From CADEGZ01 sp035443705 (GTDB lineage Bacteria > Pseudomonadota > Gammaproteobacteria > UBA6186 > Azoamicaceae): 21,913 nt of DNA. The position numbers and the translations under genes are program-made. Of this stretch, positions 7,076 through 15,219 are shown piece by piece. Under the pieces are notes generated by a model. It ran no database searches and was not told where the DNA came from. It saw nothing but the letters and a program-made list of their open reading frames with translations. The stretch is taken from NCBI GenBank assembly GCA_035443705.1, contig DAORSV010000024.1:1-21913 (forward strand), written 5' to 3'. The number at the start of each line of letters is the position of its first letter. Position 1 is the stretch's first letter.

Positions 7076-8463
7076 TGGATTTAAAATCCATCCTTGAAAA
7101 GAATAAGTCAAAAGTACAAAAACATCATTTTAAATCCTCTACTCCTTCAATTGCTACGCATGATAGACCTTATATAATTGACTTCGATGAAGTGGTCAAT
7201 CCGGTGGTGGATGGTGATGCTTTAAAAAAGGAACAGGTAACAAACAGATATCAAACAGGTAACAAACAGGTATCAGAACAGGTAACAAACGGGTATCAAA
7301 CAGGTAACAAACGGGTAACAAATAAGACGCTGATCGGCGTGCAAGAAAAGCAAACGGATAACAAACAGGTATCAGAACCGGTAACACCCGACATATCAAA
7401 CGGGTATCAAACAGGTAACAAACAGGGAACAAACACGGCTATAAAACAAATAAAAGAATACTCATTAACAACACTGGTTGGGATTCAACGAAGCATCATT
7501 GTATTTTTTTATTTTTTAACAAAAAGACACACGGGTCAGTCGACAAGATCATTAACATTGGATTACATTTCAAATTCTCTTAAAATAGGTAAAAATGTGA
7601 TAAAAATGACAATAATTAGGTTGCAAAAAAAAGGTCTTTTGGTTAGAAATCCTGGGAAAACTGGAAGAGGCGGGTGGAGTAGTTATGAACTTTCAAATGC
7701 ACTGTATAAAGAATTAATGCAGCAAGATAATTTTGGTTTTCTAGAAGATCAAACAGGTAACAAACAGGTAACAAATGAGCATCAAACAGGTAACAAACAG
7801 GTATCACAACAGGTATCACAACAGGTAACACGCACCCTTAGTAGTGGTGGTATTAATACTATTGATCTAAAAACTACTACAACTAATTCCAACCCCGCGC
7901 GTGAACTGACTGAAGTGTGGCGAGAGATAGAATATAGTTTGTTGGCTAATATAGGCTTTACTCAAACCCACCTGCTCCAACTCTCCAAACTTGAATCCCT
8001 CGAGCCAAACATCGTTCAGGATTCGATTTACCATTTCGCCTTTGACCTCAAGCACAACAACAAAGCACCAACCATCAAAGGCGATCCCCTCAATTATTTC
8101 ATGGGCATTGTTTCCAAGCGGGGTGCATATACTGCGCCCTCGAATTACATTGACCCGGTTCTGGAGGTAATGAACAGCTATCATAAAACCAAGGAACACA
8201 GCGAAAAACAAAAAGCCGAGATTGAGCAAAAAGTGCAAGAAATCGAATTTAGAACCTGGCACGACAACTTAACTGACAGCGAGATACTGGCCCTTACGCC
8301 AGACGAAATTACGAATGGTCCGGGAATGGCTGCATCCACCCGGCAAATTCTTAAAACCCAGTTCCTCAAAAAACATTACCGAGAAACCCTCTGGCCTTTG
8401 CGTAGACGAGAACTCTGCGCAGCCACTGCAAACTGGACGACAATCGATCCGGTTACCCCGTAA
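7075..8463 (+). CDS. Putative plasmid replication initiator with in-gene iterons
   Basis: 462 residues. The centre (about 130-215) is a winged-helix-like domain: hydrophobic helix SIIVFFYFLTKRH, then LTLDYISNSLKIGKNVIKMT, and a wing-like segment GLLVRNPGKTGRGGWSSYEL. This resembles the DNA-binding fold of Rep/RepA proteins. Before it (about 53-121) and after it (about 226-253) lie repetitive stretches, with TGNKQV recurring, which are the translation of 11-bp DNA iterons. The C-terminal half (from about 265) is more GC-rich and well folded (GDPLNYFMGIVSKRG, then a charged coiled-coil segment), as if joined from another source. Its coupling to parA and the iterons favour a Rep role. I have no exact family match; an uncharacterised plasmid/ICE helix-turn-helix protein is the alternative. 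Confidence 0.7.
   Translation: MDLKSILEKNKSKVQKHHFKSSTPSIATHDRPYIIDFDEVVNPVVDGDALKKEQVTNRYQTGNKQVSEQVTNGYQTGNKRVTNKTLIGVQEKQTDNKQVSEPVTPDISNGYQTGNKQGTNTAIKQIKEYSLTTLVGIQRSIIVFFYFLTKRHTGQSTRSLTLDYISNSLKIGKNVIKMTIIRLQKKGLLVRNPGKTGRGGWSSYELSNALYKELMQQDNFGFLEDQTGNKQVTNEHQTGNKQVSQQVSQQVTRTLSSGGINTIDLKTTTTNSNPARELTEVWREIEYSLLANIGFTQTHLLQLSKLESLEPNIVQDSIYHFAFDLKHNNKAPTIKGDPLNYFMGIVSKRGAYTAPSNYIDPVLEVMNSYHKTKEHSEKQKAEIEQKVQEIEFRTWHDNLTDSEILALTPDEITNGPGMAASTRQILKTQFLKKHYRETLWPLRRRELCAATANWTTIDPVTP
7234..7322 (+). repeat. 11-bp iteron cluster 1 (eight units inside rep)
   Basis: Units of consensus CAGGTAWCAAA start at 7234, 7245, 7256, 7267, 7279, 7290, 7301 and 7312, with one extra base once. The 11-bp period is close to one helical turn. 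Since 11 is not a multiple of 3, successive units are read in all three frames and give an 11-residue peptide repeat. Confidence 0.9.
7355..7433 (+). repeat. 11-bp iteron cluster 2 (more divergent)
   Basis: Seven units related to CAGGTAWCAAA, including CGGATAACAAA (7355), CAGGTATCAGA (7366), CGGGTATCAAA (7401), CAGGTAACAAA (7412) and CAGGGAACAAA (7423). The middle units are degraded. Confidence 0.8.
7754..7832 (+). repeat. 11-bp iteron cluster 3
   Basis: Seven units: CAGGTAACAAA at 7754, 7765 and 7787, a diverged unit at 7776, CAGGTATCACA at 7798 and 7810, and CAGGTAACACG at 7822. It lies in the linker between the winged-helix domain and the C-terminal half of the Rep-like protein. Confidence 0.88.
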
Positions 8464-9181
8464 AATTATACCCAACCACCCATTATTTTTTGTTACCCCA
8501 AAACACATTTTGAGGTACACAAAGCCGTAACCCCCCGCAAATTTCAGCCACCGTTTTTAACGTGAATCCGTCAAAAAACCAAAGAAAAAACTTTTTAAAA
8601 AACAATTAATTACAAACGAGCCTCGCGCGCGAGCGCGCAGGCCCCGCGGGACGCGCACGTCATGCGCAGAAGGGAAAGGAAAGGAAGGGAAAAGGGGAAG
8701 AACAACACCTTGTCGAACCGTCGACGACCATCGGCTGGTGGAGGGTTTGCTACCTTGCCGAGCGGCTAAACCGCCAAGACCAGAACCCAGTGCCAGTGAC
8801 GCTAGCCCTACAGCAACCCCGTACTCCTCAGGAACGGGAACCGCAAACAGGGTGAGGCCTCTGTAACCTCAACCGTTTTTGCAAAAACGAAACTCACCTG
8901 CCATCAAATGCGCCTCTAAAACGAAATTTAAGGCCTATAGATGGGGTTTTATAAAAAAATTCAACCTAATTGCAACCCAAGACCCAAAACGTCCAGAATC
9001 ACAAATTTAGAGCCTTTTTGTTATTTGAGAAACTTTTTTAAAATCGCCTTTGCGTTCGCTCAGGCTCAACGCCCACCCAAGCCCTCGTTATAAGACCCTT
9101 CCGCCGACCCCGCCCAGTGGCTTTCAAATCCGCCCGTCCGCCGGCTGCGGGTTTTTGGCGTTCAAACACTAATCAATTCGC
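8464..9181. other. Non-coding stretch after rep
   Basis: No credible gene. A GC-rich patch of alternating GCGC lies around 8620-8660, followed by a purine-only tract (about 8670-8700), then a structured-looking segment with many short dyads (8700-8880). Near 9129-9156 a GC-rich dyad followed by TTTTT could be a weak terminator. The position between rep and kfrA suits an origin or antisense RNA region, but I cannot show either. Confidence 0.35.
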
Positions 9182-9234
9182 TTGACAAACTGTAACATGT
9201 AACATAATGTAACGATACAGTAACAATTTGTAAC
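9182..9234 (+). promoter_or_regulatory. kfrA promoter overlaid with TGTAAC operator repeats
   Basis: TTGACA (9182-9187) and TAATGT (9205-9210) are separated by 17 bases. Over and beyond them lie TGTAAC at 9191, 9198, 9208 and 9229 and AGTAAC at 9219, spaced 7, 10, 11 and 10 bases. KfrA proteins are known to repress their own promoter, so these are likely its operators. Confidence 0.7.
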
Positions 9235-9264
9235 GTTATATTCTGATACAAAAGGAGAATTTTT

Positions 9265-9885
9265 ATGAGCCTTCAACCGAATTCATCCGTTATTTCTTAC
9301 GCCGTTGTCGCCAGCGCCTGCGCCGAGCTTATCCAACAGGGCGACAGCCCCAGCGTCAGAAAGCTCAGAGCGCACCTGGGCGGGGGTTCTTTCTCCACCC
9401 TTCAGCCGCACTACCATCGATGGCAGGATGAACAACGTTTGTCTCAAAAAACCGAGATGGACTTATCTCCCGCCTTCAGACAAGCCGTCTTAGCGGAGAT
9501 AGGGCGGGCTACAGAGGTCTTAGAGAAAAAAATGACCGAAGACTTAGGGCTTGAGCAAGAACGCCTTGCAGAGGCTCAAAACCTGCTTTTGGAATGCGAG
9601 AGCCAAATGGAAAAACTTAAAAATGCTTCAGAGGCTAAGCACGAAGCCGCGGAGCAAAACCGCCTTAAGCTAGAACGTGAGGTCATCAGGGCGACGGCTC
9701 TGAGTGATGACCAGGCAAAGCGAGAGAGAGAATATCAAGGCCAGATTGAAGCCTTAAGGCAAGAACTGCGCCAAGCCGAACTCAAAGCCGCCGTCTCGGA
9801 GACCCAGCTTGCAGCGCTTCAAAAGCAACTGAACCGCTTTGAGGGTACGCAAAAGCCCGTTGAACAAAAAGAGAAAAAGAGGTAA
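9265..9885 (+). CDS. kfrA: KfrA-like plasmid DNA-binding coiled-coil protein
   Basis: 206 residues from the ATG at 9265, with AAGGAG upstream. The N-terminal domain (about 8-58) matches the KfrA_N / plasmid replication-region DNA-binding pattern: VVASACAELIQQGDSPSVRKLRAHLG as helix-turn-helix, then GGGSFSTLQPHYHRW. From residue 78 to 200 the sequence is a charged heptad coiled coil (Glu, Lys, Gln, Leu, Ala-rich). KfrA proteins bind their own operator and form filamentous structures that help plasmid stability. This one is shorter than RK2 KfrA, which is not unusual. Codon use is more GC-rich than in parA or the lasso genes. Confidence 0.88.
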   Translation: MSLQPNSSVISYAVVASACAELIQQGDSPSVRKLRAHLGGGSFSTLQPHYHRWQDEQRLSQKTEMDLSPAFRQAVLAEIGRATEVLEKKMTEDLGLEQERLAEAQNLLLECESQMEKLKNASEAKHEAAEQNRLKLEREVIRATALSDDQAKREREYQGQIEALRQELRQAELKAAVSETQLAALQKQLNRFEGTQKPVEQKEKKR

Positions 9886-9969
9886 GGTAAGTCGCCAGGC
9901 TAAACCTTCGGCCCAAACAACAGACAGAAGGTGAACTTGGCAAATTACCATACCCCAAGGGGAAAACAC

Positions 9970-10254
9970 ATGCAGTGTCCAAGCGAGTCTGATACCCAAG
10001 AAAATATTTTAAAACCCGCCATGGATAGGCTGCATCATCAAGATAGCATCAATCAAGAAACCGCGTTGCGTTACGAAGCCCTGTCTTACTTTGAACGCGA
10101 AGAAATCACCACTTGGTTAAAATACAACCTCGCCAAAATCCCCATGCTTGGCAAAACCAAAAGGGCGGGGATGGCAGAGCTACTGTCTGGCAATTATCGT
10201 TATCCTTCCACGCTGGTTTTAATCAGACATACCTTGAAGGCGTTGGGGCTTTAA
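9970..10254 (+). CDS. Hypothetical protein, 94 residues
   Basis: The ATG at 9970 has AAGGGG 7 bases upstream and is preferred to a GTG at 9931 that would add 13 residues. The sequence is helical and charged. The second half (SYFEREEITTWLKYNLAKIPMLGKTKRAGMAEL) looks like two amphipathic helices with a basic loop, which would suit nucleic-acid or protein binding. It follows kfrA on the same strand after 84 bases and shares its GC-rich codon use, so it may belong to the same unit. No family recognised. Confidence 0.5.
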   Translation: MQCPSESDTQENILKPAMDRLHHQDSINQETALRYEALSYFEREEITTWLKYNLAKIPMLGKTKRAGMAELLSGNYRYPSTLVLIRHTLKALGL

Positions 10255-10456
10255 ATTTTGAAATTTAATTCAGTAATGTATGATTTTTTATCGACCCTGC
10301 CGCTTCAGTTTTACAAAAATTCGCTCCGCATTCATCCCAATAACTTTTTTAAATCTAGGTTCGGGAGTAGCCGCAAAAATTATCAAAAAGCCGGTGGCAT
10401 TCGGCGGCATTTTGAGTACAAAAAAGGACAAATTCAGAGTACAATCAGCGACAATC

Positions 10457-10640
10457 CGAGGACCAAAAAGGACATTCAGCGGCAAAAAATGACAATTCAA
10501 TGACAAAATAGGACATTTTCGCTGTAAGCTAAAAATAAAAAAACGAATATTTTCAATGCGTTATTTTTTACGAAATCAAAATGTCATATTTTGTCATTGA
10601 ATTGTCATTTTTTGCCGCTGAATGTCCTTTTTGGTCCTCG
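10457..10640. repeat. 63-bp inverted repeat with TGACA/GGACA subrepeats
   Basis: Left arm 10457-10519 and right arm 10578-10640 pair with only one mismatch seen, around a 58-base AT-rich loop. Within each arm the motifs GGACATTC, TGACAATTC, TGACAAAAT and GGACATTTT recur every 11-20 bases. More copies (GGACAAATTC, GCGACAATC) occur just left of the arm, from about 10428. Possible roles are a cruciform-forming origin or partition site, or a MITE/transposon-end pair of the kind bound by Mu/TniA/TnsB-type transposases. No clear target duplication flanks it. Confidence 0.85.
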
Positions 10641-10970
10641 CTTCTCTGAAGAAAAATGCTTTTTATTTTAACTGGAGGAAAATTTAATAAAATGCCTATT
10701 TTTATAGTTTTTTTTGAGCACCATAGACGCTTGCGTCCGGTGTGCGTTCATTTTTAGAGAGCGGCTTCAGGGTATTCATTTTTTTGTTTTTACCTCGAAC
10801 GATAGCATAAACCTTGGCTTTTTTACCAGCCTAAAAGGGATGAGCCAAGCGCGAAGGAACCCTTAAAGTGATAGAATCATCCATTCAGGATAACGAATAA
10901 AAGCTTTGCATCATCGCCATGATTTGGATAGGCTTTGCTGATTTCAAGGTTGGGTTTATGGGGGTTGAAG
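10641..10970. other. Gene-free stretch
   Basis: AT-rich with scattered short dyads. I see no supported gene or promoter beyond what precedes the small membrane-protein gene. Confidence 0.4.
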
Positions 10971-11237
10971 ATGAACGACAAGAAGCCGAATGACTACAAA
11001 GTGTCTTGGGGACCCCGAAGAGACATTGGGGAAATTTTGATGTGTATTGGATTAATAGTGTGTGTCATTTATCTGATTTACGCATTTTTTTACCCGAAGG
11101 AAACAGAAGACAACACTGCTGAAAAGGAAAGAATAGAAGAAGTAGAAAAGGAGGGTCAAGCCTCGGGAGGTTACCGAATTAAGTTTGATAATTTAAACCC
11201 AAAGCCACTAAGCGATTCCGCTGGAGCGGCATCTTAA
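10971..11237 (+). CDS. Small single-pass membrane protein, unknown
   Basis: 88 residues from the ATG at 10971, preceded by GGGGGTTGAAG; the frame also extends 12 residues upstream to a TTG. About 22 charged residues (MNDKKPNDYKVSWGPRRD) are followed by one strong transmembrane helix (about 23-41, ILMCIGLIVCVIYLIYAFF), then an acidic and Lys-rich tail. Basic residues before the helix suggest N-in/C-out topology. It resembles in layout, not in sequence, the small membrane protein at 12652-12900. Both sit in gene-poor DNA. No family recognised. Confidence 0.55.
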   Translation: MNDKKPNDYKVSWGPRRDIGEILMCIGLIVCVIYLIYAFFYPKETEDNTAEKERIEEVEKEGQASGGYRIKFDNLNPKPLSDSAGAAS

Positions 11238-11465
11238 GGTAAGACCCTGGCAAATTGGATTCTTCTGTTTCGGGCGGTCATTTTTGATTTGCTGAAAACC
11301 CACCTGGTCATAATCCCACAGTATTTCTGCGAACGTCAAATAATTGAGACGGCGTAAAAGCAGGGCCATATTACAAACAAGGAAATCCAAAATAGTCAGG
11401 ATCGTAGGCTTGATTTTTTGAGACTCAAAATCAAAGCGGTGATAAAAAAATTCAAGGCTTCAAGC
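11208..11465 (-). pseudogene. Possible decayed gene fragment
   Basis: On the minus strand the frame from about 11465 to 11208 is open without a start codon near its beginning. It reads like real protein: FFYHRFDFESQKIKP, then TILDFLVCNMALLLRRLNY, LTFAEILWDYDQVGF. A TGA precedes it in frame. It overlaps the 3' end of the small membrane-protein gene by about 30 bases. The original family is not recognised. It may simply be a shadow frame. Confidence 0.25.
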
Positions 11466-12651
11466 ACTCGTTGAGACATCAACGTATCGAGTGCGCCCTT
11501 ACGTTGTTGGGTGCTTTGGGGTTTCCGGCATTCTCGCTGCCTTGTCAGACATTTTGGCTTTGCAGTTTAGGCGGGTCTGCCCCTCGCTCCTCGGGTTTAT
11601 GGGCTGCCCCATCCATTTGCCGTCATATTGCCAAGCACAGGCCTCCTGGGCCATCGCCTCGGCTTTAAAAAAGAACGCCGTCCAATCCCAATGCCCTGGT
11701 CGCCAAACCTCAAACAATGGTAGTCCAAGAAACGGAGCGGTGTACCAAGCAATTAGGGCAAAGCGACAAAAACCGAACGAAGTGAGGGCGCACTTATATG
11801 TTGGCCGTTGCCAACATAATAAATTAGTTAACTCGATTGGATGTAGGGGTGAAAATTTTTAAATCAAAACCACCGCCTGGTAAGGGAAACCGCCACTTCT
11901 TAGCTCGCTGTTGCCTAAGCTCGTGATAGCCAGCAGGGGCTTAAGGTTGCTCTGATTGGCAATCCTACCTGGCAAGGCTACGGGCTATAAGCCCCGCACT
12001 CTAAAAAGCCAATGGATAGCAACGCTGATGCTTCGCTCTTCCCATGCCTCGGTTATTGCTTGTGCTGATTGTTAGCGATGCGGTGAACGATTCGATGACA
12101 CAGCGCATATCGAATAGTAGGGTGCTACAACATAATTTTGTTAGCGGTAGATGCGAATACGGGCGGGGATATGGTATGGATTTTTAAAAGAGGCGGTTAG
12201 ATTTTGATGGCTCGTAAAAATTAGTCGTGTTTCCAAGTATTAATTTTTATGGAACAACTTTTTTTATATCCCTTACGCAACGCAATCATTTTTGAAAATA
12301 TGTTGTTCAACTTTTTTTAAAAAATCGTTCAGAAAAATTCCAAAAGCAGTTGCGTTGCACTGCCAGAAAGCCAAGCAGTTAACCGCCGGAGGCACTGGAA
12401 GCGCACACAGCGCATAAGTGCGCATTTTTAAAAAATGACCTTGGTGTTTTAACTAAATTAAATTGTTAGGCTCTACACAAGGAGGAAGCCAAAGCGCAAA
12501 ATAATAAATAGGCAATGAGGCCCGAGATTTTTGTTAAGCTTGGCGCTGCGCCTGAGCGAATGGAATACCCTCAGGGTATTTTAAAGTCGGAGCGTGCTCC
12601 AAAACTGTTTTGTATTTCGAAGGCTAAGGCTTTTGAATGGAGAGGTGCGAT
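11466..12651. other. Gene-poor region with a GC-rich remnant
   Basis: Positions 11470-11800 are markedly more GC-rich than the surroundings and have open frames on both strands, including a Trp-rich minus-strand one (11499 upward, VWRPGHWDWTAFFFKAEAMA). Neither strand has a good start. A perfect hairpin TATGTTGGC / GCCAACATA lies near 11800-11820, and a GCGCAC-type dyad near 12390-12425. I take this as degraded foreign DNA. No gene supported. Confidence 0.35.
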
Positions 12652-12900
12652 ATGGGCGAAAGTAAAAAATGGCGTATGGACTATAGCGACTACTCAGACC
12701 CTAATAAGGGCTTAGAAAGCATAGGACAAACCATCATACACGTGATATTAGCATTAATCGTACTTGGCGCAGTGTACACATTTTTTGCTAAAACAGAATG
12801 GGAACCGGTGCTTAAGTCACCTGTTGTAAAAACAAATACAGTAGAGTCGAAAGCTTTGGGTTTATTTGATGGAACGGAAGAGGAGAGCCAATCAGATTAG
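12652..12900 (+). CDS. Small single-pass membrane protein, unknown
   Basis: 82 residues from the ATG at 12652, with GGAGAGG about 6 bases upstream; an ATG five codons earlier lacks a ribosome binding site. A charged N-terminus with a tandem YSDYSD is followed by a transmembrane helix (about 27-45, IIHVILALIVLGAVYTFF) and a polar, acidic C-terminal region ending EEESQSD. Membrane topology is inferred. No family recognised. The next 400 bases downstream hold no gene; a hairpin GGGTTA-AAAG-TAACCC (12906-12921) directly after the stop is a weak terminator candidate without a T tract. Confidence 0.55.
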   Translation: MGESKKWRMDYSDYSDPNKGLESIGQTIIHVILALIVLGAVYTFFAKTEWEPVLKSPVVKTNTVESKALGLFDGTEEESQSD

Positions 12901-12921
12901 GAAACGGGTTAAAAGTAACCC

Positions 12922-13347
12922 CTTCCATCACAACTGCTCTTGGTGTTTACCCAACATATTTATTGCTATTCCTAGGTAATCTTAATTGCAACGCACGTTT
13001 AAATTTTTAATAGCGAAGTTGGTACAGAAGATTTAATGATTGTTAATAGGTAGACAAGAACCTCGGCTATAGTTTTTCAAAATTCAGAACGCAGGCTTAT
13101 TTAATGATTGGCAATGCCTTGCCCTAACAGGGCGATGGATTTTTATTGGCTTTCATAAATTGTAAGAAAAAAAGCTTTCGGATGACTGGTGGTTTTAGGG
13201 GGTTGCCTTCGCGCTCAGCTCATCCCCTTTAATTGCGCTTAAAAGGCCGCTCTAGCCGAATAATTGAGTAAACCAATTTAAAAAAAGATGCACTAAAGCA
13301 AATCAGTCATCGCGCCCGCACACCGGACGCACCGCTGCCAAAAATAA
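12922..13347. other. Gene-free stretch
   Basis: No supported gene. A short perfect hairpin GCCCT-AAC-AGGGC lies at 13121-13133, followed a few bases later by a T run, so it might be a weak terminator. Confidence 0.35.
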
Positions 13348-13563
13348 TGTATACATCTATTTTTATAGGCTTTTTTGAAGTTTTTCGTCAATATTTTCAA
13401 GGTGCTTTGTATACAAAAAAAACACACTGCAATACAAATGTATACAAATTGTATTACAATTGTAAACCTCTTAAAAATCAACGGGTTAAAAACCAAGATT
13501 TGTAATACATTTGTATACACGCGTGTGACAGCGTAACACGCTGTATTACAAGTGTATTACAAA
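13348..13563. repeat. Iteron-like cluster of TGTATACAA / TGTATTACAA
   Basis: About ten 11-bp units beginning TGTA: 13348, 13408, 13439, 13450, 13461, 13501, 13512, 13542 and 13553, with a diverged unit at 13524. Runs of adjacent units have an exact 11-bp period. TGTATACA is itself palindromic. A GCGTGT/ACACGC dyad sits between the last blocks (about 13521-13541). This looks like a protein-binding array (a second origin, partition site or operator), but no gene with a matching regulator lies immediately beside it. Confidence 0.8.
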
Positions 13564-14338
13564 ATATTAACTGACTTTATATGAGCGCAGAAAATGGGAA
13601 CAATTTTTTTGTTAAAATTTCCATCAACTTTCGTTAGCAAACGAAAGCTAAATCCCACGATAAGCGTACTGCTTTTCCATCTAAGGTCAGCAGTGTTTTC
13701 GTATAATCGTACTAGAAAAAATTGAGCCTAAAAACGATAACAAAATCGTTTCCATTAACCAATTTACACTTGCTTTCGAATCAAAGGCATTCAACGGAAA
13801 GGGAAGCAGTCACCTCGAAATGGAGCCTTGCACTCTATCAAGCAAGGCAGCAGAAAGTAAAAAAACTACAATAAAGCTGTAGACCTCTAAATGGATGGCT
13901 ACAGGTCAGATAGCGTTTTTTGTTCACATTTCATTGTGGCGATCTAAAAGTGAAGTCAAAAGTCCTACCAAAAAACGCCAAATATGGCATTCTGTGATCA
14001 TTAATCTTTTGATCAGTCTTTATCTTGTTGAAGGTAGAAATAGCTACGCTGCTTGGATAGCTTTAAGCTTTTACTGAATAACCAAGGCTTAGCTTGTTCG
14101 TAAGCAACGATATCGTCTTTCGTAAAAATACTAATCCTGCCTTTGTTAACCTTAGGCTATCGGTTCTGGAAAGTCTTCCCTTACGACCAGTTTAGGATAC
14201 CCGCCTGTAACACCAGCGCTTCTTTAAATCGGAAATGGAAAGTAGCGATAAATTACAAAATTAGACAAACCATACCCTATCGTATGAAGTTGTTTACCAT
14301 AGTCAACAGGCGAGGTAAGGCTTTGCTCTTACAAGAGA
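13564..14338. other. Gene-free stretch left of the lasso inverted repeat
   Basis: Open frames here are short and lack ribosome binding sites and family signal. A dyad CTGTAGACC / GGCTACAG (about 13878-13905), followed by a T run near 13917, might act as a terminator. Nothing else stands out. Confidence 0.35.
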
Positions 14339-14348
14339 CATAAATTTG

Positions 14349-14377
14349 TTGACAAACACCGACACGAATGCTAATAA
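14349..14377 (+). promoter_or_regulatory. Promoter of lasso precursor 1
   Basis: TTGACA (14349-14354), a 17-base spacer, then TAATAA (14372-14377). The start codon is 57 bases further on. The same promoter, inverted, precedes precursor 2. Confidence 0.75.
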
Positions 14378-14433
14378 GGCTTTGTACGGCGTAAGATCTA
14401 GTATTTTATTTGATTAATTTTAAGGAGGCTACC

Positions 14434-14610
14434 ATGAAAAAACTCACTAATGCATTAAGCGGGATAAAAAATATATTTTGTCAGCAGCAGCACAGTGCGG
14501 AAGGTACAAGTGCAGGCTGTGTCGAGTTCAAGGATGCAGCTCGACGCACTTGCGGAAGCACGGGCCGCACTATCGAAACGAACCACAATCAGAAGTACAA
14601 CCCAAGGTAG
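14434..14610 (+). CDS. lasA: Lasso peptide precursor 1
   Basis: 58 residues from the ATG at 14434, with AAGGAGG 5 bases upstream (a longer frame from a TTG at 14410 would start ahead of this site and is unlikely). Residues 1-40 are the leader, with LSGIKNIF near the N-terminus and a run ending AARRTC. Thr39 is the -2 Thr that lasso maturation enzymes read. The predicted core is 18 residues, GSTGRTIETNHNQKYNPR: Gly1 and Glu8 would form the 8-residue macrolactam ring, and His11, Lys14 and Tyr15 are possible steric plugs in the tail. It lies on the opposite strand to the B, C and D genes, so it depends on its own promoter. Cleavage site and ring are inferred. Symbol used generically for the A gene. 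Confidence 0.82.
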   Translation: MKKLTNALSGIKNIFCQQQHSAEGTSAGCVEFKDAARRTCGSTGRTIETNHNQKYNPR

Positions 14611-14715
14611 GGGTTCATAATCACGTTTCGTTTGTGACTGAAATAGGGTGATGCGATTAACCCAAGACATCAAGTCATTGTGCCAGGTCTACAACAGGAA
14701 AAGAGGCTTGGCAGG

Positions 14716-14742
14716 AGAGTTTGCACGCAGGTGGCAAACTCT
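14716..14742. other. Hairpin downstream of precursor 1
   Basis: AGAGTTTGC and GCAAACTCT form a 9-bp stem around a 9-base loop, about 105 bases after the precursor 1 stop. No T tract follows, so it is not a standard terminator; it may protect the 3' end of the transcript. The same hairpin lies at 15094-15120 behind precursor 2. Confidence 0.55.
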
Positions 14743-14796
14743 TCAATCGCATACAAACCTAATTTGGAAAGCATAAAATTGTGAGGGGTCAATTTA

Positions 14797-15039
14797 TAAA
14801 AAAATTCTATTTTACTAACTTTTTCATCTGATAGTTTTACTGATAATGGAGAGTGTGCAGATGTGGATGGATTGCCCCTTTTGTGAAAAAGTCCATAAAA
14901 AACGATGGTTTTATAAGAACGAATAGCGTAACTTACCCGCATTAAATGTGTACAAGTACCATCCAGTTTAATTGGTTTTTAGGTTTTATCACTTTACAAA
15001 GTGAAAAGCGTGGCGGAATTTTTTCTACATGTTTTTCTG
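14797..15039. other. Unique centre of the inverted duplication
   Basis: 243 bases separating the two arms. A minus-strand frame (up to 14942) crosses from the centre into the left arm but has no ribosome binding site or family signal, so I do not call it. A small CACTTT/AAAGTG hairpin lies near 14990-15003. Confidence 0.5.
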
Positions 15040-15219
15040 TAAATTAACCCCTCACAATTTTATGCTTTCCAAATTAGGTTTGTATGCGATTGAAGAGTTT
15101 GCCACCTGCGTGCAAACTCTCCTGCCAAGCCTCTTTTCCTGTTGTAGACCTGGCACAATGACTTGATGTCTTGGGTTAATCGCATCACCCTATTTCAGTC
15201 ACAAACGAAACGTGGTTAG

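Larger units (their letters stand above)
14339..14796. repeat. Left arm of the large inverted duplication (pairs with 15040-15500)
   Basis: The arm contains promoter, ribosome binding site, lasso leader, core and about 170 bp of downstream DNA. All of it is found inverted at 15040-15500. The match is nearly exact except in the core-coding segment (about 14559-14621), where the arms also differ in length. The outer boundary coincides with the last codon and stop of the exporter gene at 15496-15500. Confidence 0.95.

Noticed and set aside
7196..7432. Minus-strand frame with repeated VCYLFDTRLLPV
   Set aside because: It is the antisense reading of the 11-bp iterons within the Rep-like gene; no ribosome binding site or independent signal.
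10258..10506. Overlapping open frames on both strands
   Set aside because: They are produced by the TGACA/GGACA repeat DNA and overlap each other; no start signal supports any of them.
12465..12471. GTTAGGC resembling an integron attC core site
   Set aside because: No matching partner core at a proper distance and no integrase or cassette structure.
13895..14343. Two plus-strand frames of 60 and 66 codons
   Set aside because: No ribosome binding site, low-quality protein composition, no recognisable domain.
14670..14942. Minus-strand 90-codon frame across the centre and left arm of the lasso inverted repeat
   Set aside because: No ribosome binding site, no family signal, and it runs through hairpin and repeat DNA that has other explanations.
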